64,000 bases of DNA, from assembly GCF_001984575.1 (NCBI RefSeq), contig NZ_LZNS01000001.1, forward strand, positions 6,874,729 through 6,938,728. The letters are read 5' to 3'. Below the pieces are notes generated by a model, which was not told where the DNA came from, made no database searches, and saw only the letters and a list, made by a program, of their open reading frames with translations. The stretch comes from Streptomyces sp. MP131-18 (lineage in GTDB: Bacteria; Actinomycetota; Actinomycetes; Streptomycetales; Streptomycetaceae). The translations under genes were made by a program, and so were the position numbers. How positions within the stretch are numbered: the stretch's first letter is position 1; each line of letters starts with the position of its first letter. Positions 25,293-33,287 of the stretch are shown piece by piece.

Positions 25293-26252
25293 CTACCGGT
25301 GCGTCTGCGCGGCGAACCGGTCGGTGGCCGCAACGAGCGCGCGGGCCAGCCCGGGGCCGCGGCCGTGGCCCGAGTCGCCCACCATCGTCAGCTCGCTGCC
25401 CGGCCAGGCGTGCGCCAACTCCCAGGGCGTGCCCAGCAGGTTCCCCGGGTCGAGCACCCCCTGCACGAGCGCGCCGGGCACGCCGGACAGTTCACCGGCC
25501 CGGCGCAGCACCTCGCCCTCGGGCAGCCAGGAGCCGTGGCTCCAGTAGTGGGTGACGATGCGGGTGAACGCCATCCTGAAGTCGGGCGCGGCATAACGGG
25601 AGTTGGGGCCGTCCGAGCCCACGTCGAACGCTTCCTCCCAGTCGCACCAGTCCCGCGCGGCCCGCTCCCGAACGGCCGGGTCCCCGGCGCGCAGCAGCCG
25701 CGCGTAGGCGGTCGGCAGGTCGCCGTCGCGGTCGGCGGCGGGCACGCCGGACAGGAAGCGTTCCCAGGCCGCGGGGAAGTAGTGGCCGAGGCCGCGGGTG
25801 AGCAGGTCGGTCTCCGCCCGCCGGCCGGTGGCCAGGCCGGAGAGCACCATCGCGGAGACCCGGTCCGGCCGGCGCAGGGCGTGGAGCAGCCCGAGCACGC
25901 ACCCCCAGGAGCCGCCGAACACCAGCCACCGGTCGATGCCGAGGTGATCGCGCAGCAGGTCCATATCGTCCAGCAGGCGGTCGGTGGTGTTGGTGCCGAG
26001 GCCGGTCGCCGGGTCGGCCGCGTGCGGGGTGCTGCGTCCGCAGCCGCGCTGGTCGAACAGCACCAGCCGGTAAGCCGCCGGGTCGAAGTACCGGCGCGCG
26101 CCCGGCGTGCAGCCGGAGCCCGGCCCGCCGTGCACGACGACGGCGGGGATGCCGTCGGGGTTGCCGCAGGTCTCCCAGTACATGCGGTGGCCCTCGCCGA
26201 CGTCCAGCATCCCGTGGGCGTACGGCTCGATCTCCGGGTGCAGCGCGCTCAT
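25293..26252 (-). CDS. pip: Proline iminopeptidase
   Basis: A 319-residue alpha/beta hydrolase of peptidase family S33 that removes N-terminal proline from peptides. Hallmarks are the oxyanion HGGPGSG (41-47), FDQRGCGRSTPH (67-77) and the nucleophile elbow GGSWG with Ser115. The acid and base are expected in the VLDPGNLLG region and in GDSGHGRG. It is cytoplasmic, with no signal peptide. It is divergent from a MarR-type gene, with a perfect 12-bp palindrome between them beginning 29 bases from the start codon, so repression by that regulator is likely. Confidence 0.92.
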   Translation of the reverse strand: MSALHPEIEPYAHGMLDVGEGHRMYWETCGNPDGIPAVVVHGGPGSGCTPGARRYFDPAAYRLVLFDQRGCGRSTPHAADPATGLGTNTTDRLLDDMDLLRDHLGIDRWLVFGGSWGCVLGLLHALRRPDRVSAMVLSGLATGRRAETDLLTRGLGHYFPAAWERFLSGVPAADRDGDLPTAYARLLRAGDPAVRERAARDWCDWEEAFDVGSDGPNSRYAAPDFRMAFTRIVTHYWSHGSWLPEGEVLRRAGELSGVPGALVQGVLDPGNLLGTPWELAHAWPGSELTMVGDSGHGRGPGLARALVAATDRFAAQTHR

Positions 26253-26280
26253 CGTTCCTCTTCTCTCCGGCTCCGCCTGT

Positions 26281-26312
26281 TATCACAGCGCTCATACAAC
26301 AGCGCTGTGATA
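26281..26312. promoter_or_regulatory. Perfect 12-bp inverted repeat, candidate MarR operator
   Basis: TATCACAGCGCT (26281-26292) and AGCGCTGTGATA (26301-26312) are exact complements across an eight-base spacer. The site fills much of the 70-base space between the divergent pip and MarR-type genes and ends 10 bases before the MarR start. Binding here would control both genes and give autoregulation. Confidence 0.8.
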
Positions 26313-26322
26313 TTACCGGGGC

Positions 26323-26820
26323 ATGGCCTCCTCCTACGCCGCCTCCGGCCTCGGCACCCGGCTGCGCCACCTCCTCGACCAACTGGAGTCCGACGTCGCG
26401 ACGCTCTACCCCGCGCTCGGCCTCGACGACTACCGGCCCCGCTTCACGCCCGTCGTGCGCGCCCTCGTCGCCCTCGGCCCCCGCTCGATCCGCGACCTCG
26501 CCGCCGCCATCGGCGTGACGCACTCGGCGGCCAGCCAGACCGTGGCCCAGATGAGCCGCCGCGGGCTCGTCACGCTCGAAGTCGGCAGCGACGCCCGGCA
26601 GCGCGTCGTTCACCTCACGGAACGGGCCCGCGCGCTGCTGCCCGCCCTGGACGCGGAGTGGGCCGCGGTGGAGGCCGCACGCGCGGACCTGGAAGCCGAA
26701 CTGCCCTACCCGCTCGGCGAACTGCTGACCGCACTGGAAGCCGCCCTGGAGCGGCGGCCGTTCCGTGCACGCATCGCCGCTGCGTCCGCAGGGGCTCATG
26801 AGTACGATGACGGGCGATGA
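26323..26820 (+). CDS. MarR family transcriptional regulator
   Basis: A 165-residue winged-helix regulator. The helix-turn-helix is RSIRDLAAAIGVTHSAASQTVAQMSRRGLV (about 56-85), followed by a wing with GSDARQRVVHLTERARALLP. Its neighbouring operator-like palindrome and divergent pip gene suggest it represses itself and pip. Its stop codon overlaps the start of the next gene (ATGA), so its mRNA also carries a secreted protein gene. That organisation means repression could extend to the DUF3105/DUF305 genes if they lie on the same transcript. Confidence 0.88.
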   Translation: MASSYAASGLGTRLRHLLDQLESDVATLYPALGLDDYRPRFTPVVRALVALGPRSIRDLAAAIGVTHSAASQTVAQMSRRGLVTLEVGSDARQRVVHLTERARALLPALDAEWAAVEAARADLEAELPYPLGELLTALEAALERRPFRARIAAASAGAHEYDDGR

Positions 26821-27194
26821 TACGAACACACAGGGGTCCGGTCGGCGCCACGCGGCGTACCGCCGTGTCCGCCTGTGTACTCGCCGTCGTCGCCCTGCTG
26901 TGCGCCATCGGGCTGTGCACGCCCTCCGCGGCCCACGGCGGCGGAGGAGAGGGGCCGCGGCTCCACACGAGCATCGAGCCGGACATGGACTACGAGGAGC
27001 CGGGGAGCAGCTGCCACGGCGGCCCCGGCACGCCGGCCGACCCGGTGCCCCCGCCGCCCGTCCCGCTCCACGTGCCCGCCCCCGACCCGGTCCCGCGTGC
27101 CGCACTCGGCTGCGCCGCGCCGGGCCCGGCCGGCCCCGTACACGACGCCGCGCCGTCCGTGGACCTGCACCGCCTCCAGATCCAGCGCACCTAG
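26817..27194 (+). CDS. Secreted or membrane-anchored His/Pro-rich protein of unknown function
   Basis: A 125-residue protein. Residues 1-40 are a twin-arginine-free signal or membrane segment (RRTAVSACVLAVVALLCAIGLCTPSAAHG). The rest is Pro-rich with scattered His and Cys (AAHGGGGEGPRLHTS, GSSCHGGPG, RAALGCAAPGP). I do not recognise the family. The ATG overlaps the MarR stop. DUF3105 and DUF305 genes follow, and the His-rich mature part could bind a metal, but that is inference. Similar short secreted genes precede DUF3105 genes in Streptomyces, as I recall. Confidence 0.65.
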   Translation: MIRTHRGPVGATRRTAVSACVLAVVALLCAIGLCTPSAAHGGGGEGPRLHTSIEPDMDYEEPGSSCHGGPGTPADPVPPPPVPLHVPAPDPVPRAALGCAAPGPAGPVHDAAPSVDLHRLQIQRT

Positions 27195-27288
27195 GGCGGG
27201 AACGTGACGCCGCCCCACCGGGCCGCGCGCCGGCCGTGCGTGCCCGTGCACCACACCCCCCGTTCCCTCTCTCGCCGAGGACGTTGCC

Positions 27289-27945
27289 ATGGCTGCCAAG
27301 AAGAACAAGAAGAGCGCCGCTGTCGGGCGCCGCGAGAAGATCGAGGAGGCCCGCCGCAGGGAGCGGGCCCGCGATCGCCGCAATCGCCTGCTGACCATCG
27401 CCGCGAGTGTCGCCATCGTCGTCGCCCTGGTCATCGGCGGCATTTTCATCGTCTCCTCCTCCGAGGACGACGACGGCGACAACACCGCCCAGCCAGGCGA
27501 ACCGGCGGACATCACCGGTGTGGAGACCTGGGCGGACCTCGCCCGCGACCACGTCGAGGGCGAGGTCGACTACCCGATGAACCCGCCGGCCGGCGGCGAG
27601 CACTCCCAGGTGTGGATGAACTGCGACGCGGACGTCTACGAGGACGAAATACCGAACGAGAACGCGGTGCACTCGCTCGAACACGGCGCCGTGTGGGTCA
27701 CCTACAACGACACCGCCGCGGAAGCCGACCTGGAGACCCTCGGCGAGCGCGTCTCGTCCACCTCCTACTCCCTGATGAGTCCCGTGGCGGACCAGGAGTC
27801 GCCGATCACGCTCACCGCGTGGGGCGCGCAGCTGCAGCTGGACACCGCCGACGACCCGCGGGTCGCCGAGTTCTTCGACTCCTACGTGCAGGGCCCCCAG
27901 ACCCCCGAGCCCGGGGCCGCGTGCACGGGCGGAATGTCGCAGTGA
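27289..27945 (+). CDS. DUF3105 membrane-anchored protein
   Basis: A 218-residue protein. A very basic N-terminus (KKNKKSAAVGRREKIEEARRRERARDRR) is followed by one membrane helix (about 34-55), placing the C-terminal domain outside. That domain is DUF3105, recognised by DYPMNPPAGGEHSQVWMNCDADVY and ENAVHSLEHGAVWVTY; the conserved His and Cys residues suggest metal or thiol chemistry. Its function is unknown. The stop overlaps the GTG of the DUF305 gene, so the two products are co-translated and probably act together on the outer face of the membrane. Confidence 0.88.
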   Translation: MAAKKNKKSAAVGRREKIEEARRRERARDRRNRLLTIAASVAIVVALVIGGIFIVSSSEDDDGDNTAQPGEPADITGVETWADLARDHVEGEVDYPMNPPAGGEHSQVWMNCDADVYEDEIPNENAVHSLEHGAVWVTYNDTAAEADLETLGERVSSTSYSLMSPVADQESPITLTAWGAQLQLDTADDPRVAEFFDSYVQGPQTPEPGAACTGGMSQ

Positions 27946-28547
27946 CCGGCCGCCGGGCCCTGGTGGCGGCCAGCGGCCTCACCGGCCTGGTCGCCGCGGT
28001 GCTCATCGCCGTGTCGGCGTTCGTGCCCACCGCCGAGGACGAGCCGGGGGAGGACTCCGCGGACGTCGGCTTCGCCCGCGACATGGCCGTTCACCACCAG
28101 CAGGCCGTCGAGATGTCGTTCATCGTCCGCGACCGCACCGACGACGAGGAAGTGCGGCTGCTCGCCTACGACATCATCAACACCCAGGCCAACCAACGCG
28201 GCATGATGCTCGGCTGGCTGGAGAACTGGGGGGCGAGCAAGAGCACGAACACCCCCATGGTCTGGATGCCGGGGCACGAGGGCGGCGGCCACGGCGGCGG
28301 CGGGCCCATGCCCGGTATGGCCACCGACGAGGAACTGGACGCGCTGCGCGAGGCCGAGGGCCGCGACGCCGAGGTCCAGTACCTGGAGCTGATGACCGTG
28401 CACCACCGCGGGGGCGTGGACATGGCCGCGGCCGCCGTGGCGCAGGCCGACACCGACGAGATCACGCGCCTCGCGGCCGGCATGGTCGAGGCGCAGGAGT
28501 CCGAGATCTCCCTGATGGCGGACATGCTGGAGGAACGCGGCGCCTGA
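27942..28547 (+). CDS. DUF305 family protein (ferritin-like, His-rich, exported)
   Basis: A 201-residue exported protein. An N-terminal membrane helix (RRALVAASGLTGLVAAVLIAV) precedes a helical DUF305 domain with two paired-His motifs: FARDMAVHHQQAVEMS and LMTVHHRGGVDMA. A Gly/His/Met loop (PGHEGGGHGGGGPMPGM) lies between the halves. DUF305 proteins are often linked with copper handling; a metal role here is inference. The GTG at 27942 overlaps the DUF3105 stop (GTGA). The paired DUF3105-DUF305 arrangement is common in Streptomyces. Confidence 0.87.
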   Translation: MTGRRALVAASGLTGLVAAVLIAVSAFVPTAEDEPGEDSADVGFARDMAVHHQQAVEMSFIVRDRTDDEEVRLLAYDIINTQANQRGMMLGWLENWGASKSTNTPMVWMPGHEGGGHGGGGPMPGMATDEELDALREAEGRDAEVQYLELMTVHHRGGVDMAAAAVAQADTDEITRLAAGMVEAQESEISLMADMLEERGA

Positions 28548-28671
28548 GACGTGTCAAAACGCCGCGCGCGGAAACTCGGGTACCGCCCGATGCCGCCGGC
28601 CCGGGACCGCGTTACCCGGCTCCGGGCCGGCCGGCTTCCACGCGGGGCACGCAGGCACGCGAGGAGCGCCC

Positions 28672-28983
28672 ATGAGCAGCACCACGGCCACGGTCCGCGA
28701 CAATACGGACGCCTCCCGCTTCGAGGCGTGGCTCGACGGCGAACGGGCCGGCTTCGCCGACTACCTGCGCACCGGCGACCTCGCGGTGTACCCGCACACG
28801 GAGGTGGCCGAGGGCTACGAGGGCCGCGGCGTCGGCAGCAGCCTGGCCAGAACGGCGCTCGACGACGCGCGGAGCCGCGGGCTCCGGGTGCTCGCGCCCT
28901 GCCCGTTCATCTCCGGCTGGCTGGAGCGGCACCCCGAGTACCACGACCTCGCCTACCGCAGCGGCAGCCGCGTCACGGACTGA
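28672..28983 (+). CDS. Small GNAT-fold N-acetyltransferase (YjdJ type)
   Basis: A 103-residue minimal acetyltransferase of the GNAT superfamily. It has SRFEAWLDGERAGFADYLRT and the acetyl-CoA loop VAEGYEGRGVGSSLARTALDDAR. This is the short form related to yeast-type and YjdJ proteins, which lack the N-terminal strands of full GNATs. The substrate is unknown. GAGGAG lies seven bases before the ATG. About 120 bases upstream carry no recognisable gene and should hold its promoter. Confidence 0.86.
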   Translation: MSSTTATVRDNTDASRFEAWLDGERAGFADYLRTGDLAVYPHTEVAEGYEGRGVGSSLARTALDDARSRGLRVLAPCPFISGWLERHPEYHDLAYRSGSRVTD

Positions 28984-29003
28984 CACCGCCGGGACGCGCG
29001 GCG

Positions 29004-29378
29004 CTACCGCCCCCGCAGCCGCTCCATCTCGCGGCGGTCGCGTTTGGTGGGCCGCCCCGTGCCCCGGTCGCGCACCGGCAGCGCCGCCGTAACCTCGCGG
29101 GGCGGCGGCGGAGGGCTGTTGTCCACGAAGCACTCGGCGGCGACGGCCGCGCCCACCCGCTTGCGCAGCAGCCGCGACACCACGACGAGCCGCTCCCGGT
29201 CCGGCTGCCGCACCCGCACCTCGTCGCCGGTCCGCACCGGGTGCGCGGGCTTGACCCGCTCGCCGTTCACCCGCACGTGCCCGGCCCGGCACGCCGCGCC
29301 TGCCGCGGACCGGGTCTTGGCCAGCCGGACCGCCCAGATCCACGCATCGACCCGCACGCTCGTCGCGTCCTCACCCAT
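29004..29378 (-). CDS. S4-domain RNA-binding protein (Hsp15-like)
   Basis: A 124-residue protein with an N-terminal S4 RNA-binding domain: VRVDAWIWAVRLAKTRSAAGAACRAGHVRVNGERVK and GDEVRVRQPD. The C-terminal tail is basic (GRPTKRDRREMERLRGR). Hsp15 in E. coli binds stalled 50S subunits carrying peptidyl-tRNA, and this actinobacterial homologue may have a similar ribosome-rescue role. Start is the ATG at 29376-29378. It lies just downstream of an SDR gene remnant on the same strand. Confidence 0.86.
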   Translation of the reverse strand: MGEDATSVRVDAWIWAVRLAKTRSAAGAACRAGHVRVNGERVKPAHPVRTGDEVRVRQPDRERLVVVSRLLRKRVGAAVAAECFVDNSPPPPPREVTAALPVRDRGTGRPTKRDRREMERLRGR

Positions 29379-29388
29379 GCCTTCGACT

Positions 29389-29665
29389 CTAGCTCTCCCC
29401 GCCCCTGCCCGGCCCGTTCCGCCCGGTGCGGAAGGGGTCTCCCAACTCCAACTCCACCGCGCCGGCCGTCCAGGCCCTGGACGCGGGCGGCAGGCCCGCG
29501 GCGCGAATCGTGGCCGCCACCGCCTCCAGAGGTTCCGGCGTGCGCCCGACGAGATGCACGCGCGCCCCTTCCCGCGCGAAAGCCCGCGCGAAAGCCCGCG
29601 CCATGGCACCGCGCCGATGGCGCCCCCGCCCCCGTACACGACCGCGTCCTGCCTTCGAGCAGCAC
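29389..29665 (-). pseudogene. Decayed short-chain dehydrogenase/reductase (SDR) gene, 5' remnant
   Basis: A full ribosome site (AGGAGGTGA, 29671-29679) leads into GTG at 29665 and the start of an SDR, but the reading frame is broken. Pieces in different frames give LLEGR, then VYGGGGAIGA (Rossmann loop), then ARAFAREGARVHLVGRTPEPLEAVAATIRAAG. The frame appears to need one base restored near 29640 and another change near 29605. GCGCGGGCTTTC is tandemly duplicated near 29575-29605. After about 60 residues the homology ends in LPPASRAWTAG and a stop at 29389, so the catalytic YxxxK part is missing. Confidence 0.75.
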
Positions 29666-29847
29666 GAAGGTCACCTCCTGTGGTCCGGATACCTGTACCT
29701 GGTCGGACCGGCGGCCCGCCCGGAACTCATCGCCGGTCCGGCACCGGCCCGCCGGGCAGACGACCGCGGGCGGGGGGCGAGCCCGCGAGGGGCGGGGCGC
29801 CCGTGGTCTGAGAGAGTGTCCGGCAACACCACGGCTGGAGAGACCAA

Positions 29848-30246
29848 GTGACCACTTCAACAAGGATGTTGAGCGCCACGACGCTGGTCGTTCTGCTGAG
29901 TGTCACCGCCTGCGGCGCCGAGGACTCCGCGCCACCGGACGGCGACGGCCCCCGGCCCGTCCGCACCCGGGAGGACACCCCGCCCGCCCCGGAACCGGAG
30001 TCCGAGCTGACCGAGCCGTCCCCCAGGGAAGACCTGACCACCCCCCTGCCACCGCCGGAGCCGACACCGCAGAGCCCCGACCCCACGCAGACAGCGCCCC
30101 CGGCGGCGGAGACGCCCCCGCCCCCGGAACCGCCCGCCGAGCCGACCGAGCCCCAACTGCACCCCGAGGACTGCGAGATCGGCGACGCGATCTGGGACGA
30201 CTACCTGCGGCAGCTGTGCGAGGAGTACATGACCGGCGCCGGGTAG
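29848..30246 (+). CDS. Proline-rich putative lipoprotein
   Basis: A 132-residue exported protein with signal peptide and lipobox SVTAC (Cys about 22). The mature part is a long Pro/Glu/Thr-rich stretch (residues 30-105), which probably spans the cell wall as an extended linker. A short C-terminal segment, EDCEIGDAIWDDYLRQLCEEYMTG, holds two Cys 15 residues apart and may form a small disulfide-bonded helical cap. No family is recognised. The GTG at 29848 follows a GGAGAG site. Confidence 0.7.
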   Translation: MTTSTRMLSATTLVVLLSVTACGAEDSAPPDGDGPRPVRTREDTPPAPEPESELTEPSPREDLTTPLPPPEPTPQSPDPTQTAPPAAETPPPPEPPAEPTEPQLHPEDCEIGDAIWDDYLRQLCEEYMTGAG

Positions 30247-30265
30247 GCCCGCGTTCCATCCCGTC

Positions 30266-31033
30266 TCAGGGCCGCAGGAACTCCAGGTCGATGCCCCAGG
30301 AGTCGAGGACCCCGCCGTGCCCGCCGGCGCGGGCCGCGCGTTCGACGTCCGCGAACAGGCCGCGCTGCACGGCCGGATCGCCGTCGGCGAGGATGCGGCG
30401 CAGCCGCGGCAGCAGCCGTTCCGCCGCCCAGCCGCGCCCCAGCGGCCGGCGCGACAGCTCCCACTCCAGGAACTTGTTGTACGGCCGGACCCGGCCGTGC
30501 AGCGCGAACAGCACCTCCAGCGCGAACGGAACGCTCTCCGCCGCGTCGAAGTGCGCCAGCGCGCCCCGGCCGTCGCGGTGACTCTTCAGGGACCGGTAGA
30601 TCTGGTTGGTGTACGCGTCGAGGTAGCCGGCCGCCTGCTCCGCCGCCTCCGCCGCCGTCAGCGTCCGCTTCCGGTCGAGGATGTCCGCGATGCCCCCGCC
30701 GAGGCGGTCGGCCAGCACCCGCGCGTGCACGTACGCGTAACGGGACCAGCTCTGCGGGTCGCCGGGCAGCCCGCGCGTGCGGAACTCGGCGAGCTTCAGG
30801 ACCACCAGGTCCAGATGGTCCGACCGGTAACCGTCCAACGCGTCGAAGGCGGACGGCCCTTCGTCGCCGGTGACGACGTGCACGTCGAAGTCGGAGTGCA
30901 CGGTCGGCATGCCGTCATGGGCCCGTGAGCCGGACAGGACCACCCCGAGGACGGTCGGATCGGCCTCGGCACGCGTAAGGAACGCGGCCAGGGTGGTTTC
31001 GGCGTCGGCGCCGGGCATGAGGTGGTACTCCAC
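30266..31033 (-). CDS. Nucleotidyltransferase-domain protein
   Basis: About 255 residues. The N-terminal domain has the polymerase-beta-type nucleotidyltransferase pattern LGVVLSGSRAHDG followed by SDFDVHVV (GS...DxD, here SDFDVH), with a later carboxylate in HLDLVVLKL. The C-terminal helical half includes YTNQIYRSLKSHRDG and ALEVLFALHGRVRPYNKFLEWE, resembling HEPN/DUF4037-like companions of such domains. It may modify an antibiotic or a small nucleotide. Start is either the GTG at 31033 or the ATG at 31018; both have a GGAG upstream. The target is unknown. Confidence 0.75.
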   Translation of the reverse strand: MEYHLMPGADAETTLAAFLTRAEADPTVLGVVLSGSRAHDGMPTVHSDFDVHVVTGDEGPSAFDALDGYRSDHLDLVVLKLAEFRTRGLPGDPQSWSRYAYVHARVLADRLGGGIADILDRKRTLTAAEAAEQAAGYLDAYTNQIYRSLKSHRDGRGALAHFDAAESVPFALEVLFALHGRVRPYNKFLEWELSRRPLGRGWAAERLLPRLRRILADGDPAVQRGLFADVERAARAGGHGGVLDSWGIDLEFLRP

Positions 31034-31181
31034 GGTGAAAACTCCACGTCGATGTGTCCGCGGCCCGGCGGGCCGCGGATGCCTGATCCGTGTCGACGTC
31101 CGTGGCCGCACGACGCGGCCACCGGGGGGTTCACCTCACGCCGCGGACGCTACCCGTCACCGCCCGCGCCACGGAAGCGAA

Positions 31182-31305
31182 TTAGACGCCCACCGCTCCG
31201 TCGATGCCCTCGCGCAGCAGGTCGGCGTGCCCGTTGTGCCGTGCGTACTCGTGGATCAGGTGCGGCATCACCAGCCGCAGCGACACCGTTTCGCCGGTCC
31301 GGCCC
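31182..31305 (-). pseudogene. 3' fragment of a DinB/DUF664 gene
   Basis: The minus strand encodes GETVSLRLVMPHLIHEYARH continuing NGHADLLREGIDGAVGV and a TAA stop at 31182. This is the C-terminal end of a DinB-family (DUF664) protein, including the conserved HxxxxxGHADLLRE metal-site region. Homology stops near 31300, and there is no start codon or N-terminal helix bundle. The remnant abuts a regulator that has lost its own 5' end on the opposite strand. Confidence 0.78.
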
Positions 31306-32379
31306 GCTGCTCGGCCTGGCCGAACGCTCGTGGGAGCCGATCGGCAACGGCCGCTCCGCCCCCTCGGGGCAGAATGAAGGTGACGATTCGATGAACCGCA
31401 GGGCCTTGGTCCGCGGCGCCTTGGCCACCGGGTTGGCGGCGCCCGTCGGTACCGCGCTGTCCGCCGCGCGCCAGGGACTCGACTCGGCCCTGGAGGACCG
31501 CGGCGCAGCGGACCTCACCCACTGGGAGGAGACCGTGGAGCGCCGCGCCCATGGGTACGACGGACGTTCGCCCGCCGACCTGCTCCCGGACCTCGGCGCC
31601 GACTCCCGGAAGTGTCCGCCTTGCTGGCCGCATCGCGCACGGTTGCCGCTCGTACCCGGCTGTGCCGAATCGCCGCGCACATGGCGGGCATGACCGCGAT
31701 CGTGCTCCACGACATGGGGGCGCACCGGGAAAGCACCCGCTGGTTCCATACCGCGGGCCGTGCCGCGGCGGAGAGCGGGGACCGCGACCTGCACGCCTGG
31801 GTGCTCGGCCGTGAGGCGATGGTGTCCCTCAACTTCGGGGCCGCGGCGGTCGCCGGACAGATCACCGAGCGGGCGCGCGCGGTGGCCGCCGGACGGGCCA
31901 CCGCGGCCACCGCGCTGGTCACCGTCGTGGCGGCCCGTGCACACGCGGCTCGTGGTGACCGAGCGGCGGCGCCGAGCGCCATCGACGAGGCCGAAGGGCT
32001 CCTGAGCCGTTTGCCCTCCGACCAGGCCGCCGACACGTGGCTCGGTTATCCGGAGCAGAAGCACCACGTCCATCTTTCGCAGGCACTCACCCTCCTCGGC
32101 GAGACCCGGCGTGCGTACGCGTCACAGGACCGCGCCCTGCAACTGTCCCGGCGGCCCAGCGTGATGACGCGCAGCCTGATCGCTCTGGACCGGGCGGCCT
32201 GCCTTGCACACAACGGTGAACGAGGCGAGGCCGCCCGTATCGCGGGCCGTGCCTACGGCGAACTGCCCGCCGCACACCGGCAGGGCCTCACCCGTGCTCG
32301 TGCCCGGTCGGTGTATGAGGCGGTCAGTGGAAACCCCGATGCCCAGCTGTTGCGGGAGGCGCCGGAGGCCGCCGCCTGA
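31306..32379 (+). pseudogene. Truncated and frameshifted XRE-type regulator with TPR-like C-terminal domain
   Basis: The C-terminal helical-repeat half of a Streptomyces XRE regulator is recognisable: MNRRALVRGALATGLAAPVG (from 31391), DLTHWEETVERRAHGYDGRS, then in another frame VSALLAASRTVAARTRLCRI through AYASQDRALQLSRRPSVMTR to the stop at 32379. The two frames join if one G is restored near 31603 (CGGAAG read as CGGGAAG). The N-terminal DNA-binding domain is absent, the upstream frame running into the DinB fragment. A 255-residue product from the GTG at 31612 is conceivable but would lack the DNA-binding domain. Confidence 0.72.
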
Positions 32380-32413
32380 CGGCAGATCGGACATTCTTTT
32401 TCTTGATGGGCCG

Positions 32414-32620
32414 TCAGCAGGCCGGCGGGTGGGTGGTGAAGCGGGTGGTCGGGCCTTTGGGGGGTTCGGGGTGGAGGCCGGATTTTTTCAGGATGCGGAG
32501 GGACGCCGCGTTCGCCGTCTCCGCCTCGGCGCGGACCTCATCGGGCGTCCACGGCCGTAGGACGAGACGGTCCGTGGTCAGGCGGGGGGAGGGGAAGAAG
32601 GGGGCCGGCCTCAGTAGCAA
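32414..32620 (-). pseudogene. GNAT acetyltransferase gene with large internal deletion
   Basis: The reading frame (TTG about 32620 to stop 32414) joins a RimJ/RimL-type N-terminus, PRLTTDRLVLRPWTPDE, directly to a GNAT C-terminus, AETANAASLRILKKSGL. A normal member has over 100 residues between these parts, including the acetyl-CoA site, so an in-frame internal deletion has removed the active core. The start overlaps the region of the GrpB-like stop codon. It should not encode a working enzyme. Confidence 0.72.
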
Positions 32621-32627
32621 CGCGCGG

Positions 32628-33227
32628 TCAGGGCGTCCCGTCGCCGGTCCGCGCGAGAATGGCCTCCACCACCTCGGACTTGGCGTCCGCATAGTGCTGC
32701 ATGTACGTCCACTCGCGCTGCGCGAGGTGCCGTTTGGTCGCGGCGTACAGCTCGCGGTCCCCCGCGTGTGCCCGCAGCCGGTCGCGGAAGCGCAGCATCC
32801 GGCCGGCCTCCGCACAAGCCTCGGGCAGCACATGCAGGTTGACCGCCCCGGCGGCGGGCGCCGGGTCCTGCTTGCGCAGGACGCGGTGCTCGTACCACTC
32901 CGGCTCCCGCACGGCCAGCCGGTAGCCGACGGCCGTGAGCGGGGGCACGTAGGCGGCCTCGCCGGCGGGGTCGGGTACGAGCAGCAGCATGTCGATGACC
33001 GGCTTGGCGGGGAGCCCGGGCACCGAGGTCGACCCGACGTGCTCCAGGCGCCGCACCAGCCCGTTCAGCCGCTGCCCGACCAGCGCGGCTTCCCGCTCGT
33101 ACACCGTCGGCCACGCCGGGTCGTAGTCGGCGATGCCGACGCGGCCGTCGACCCGCGAGGGCTCCCCGACGCTCGCCGCCTCGATCTCCGCGTCCGTCAT
33201 CGGCGTGCGCCGCCTGTCCTCGCCCAT
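32628..33227 (-). CDS. GrpB/UPF0157 family nucleotidyltransferase-like protein
   Basis: A 199-residue protein of the GrpB (UPF0157) family with a nucleotidyltransferase fold. The signature is VRRLEHVGSTSVPGLPAKPVIDMLL, in which GSTSVPG and the paired acids form the putative active site. YEHRVLRKQDP and NLHVLPEACAEAGRMLRFRDRL also match. In other bacteria the domain is found fused to dephospho-CoA kinase; the actual reaction is unknown. AAGGGAGG lies seven bases before the ATG at 33227, fixing the start ahead of an internal ATG at 33200. Confidence 0.88.
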   Translation of the reverse strand: MGEDRRRTPMTDAEIEAASVGEPSRVDGRVGIADYDPAWPTVYEREAALVGQRLNGLVRRLEHVGSTSVPGLPAKPVIDMLLLVPDPAGEAAYVPPLTAVGYRLAVREPEWYEHRVLRKQDPAPAAGAVNLHVLPEACAEAGRMLRFRDRLRAHAGDRELYAATKRHLAQREWTYMQHYADAKSEVVEAILARTGDGTP

Positions 33228-33287
33228 GCGCCGACCTCCCTTTCCGTGCCCGATCGCCCGCCGAGGGTACCGGCCTACGCTGGGCGC

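Noticed and set aside
29680..29712. Inverted repeat GGTCCG...CGGACC upstream of the SDR remnant as an operator
   Set aside because: Only six base pairs with an 18-base spacer in very GC-rich DNA; chance occurrence is likely.
28551..30581. A long plus-strand frame across the GNAT, S4 and lipoprotein genes
   Set aside because: It runs through recognised genes in other frames and on the other strand, and its translation has no coherent domain.
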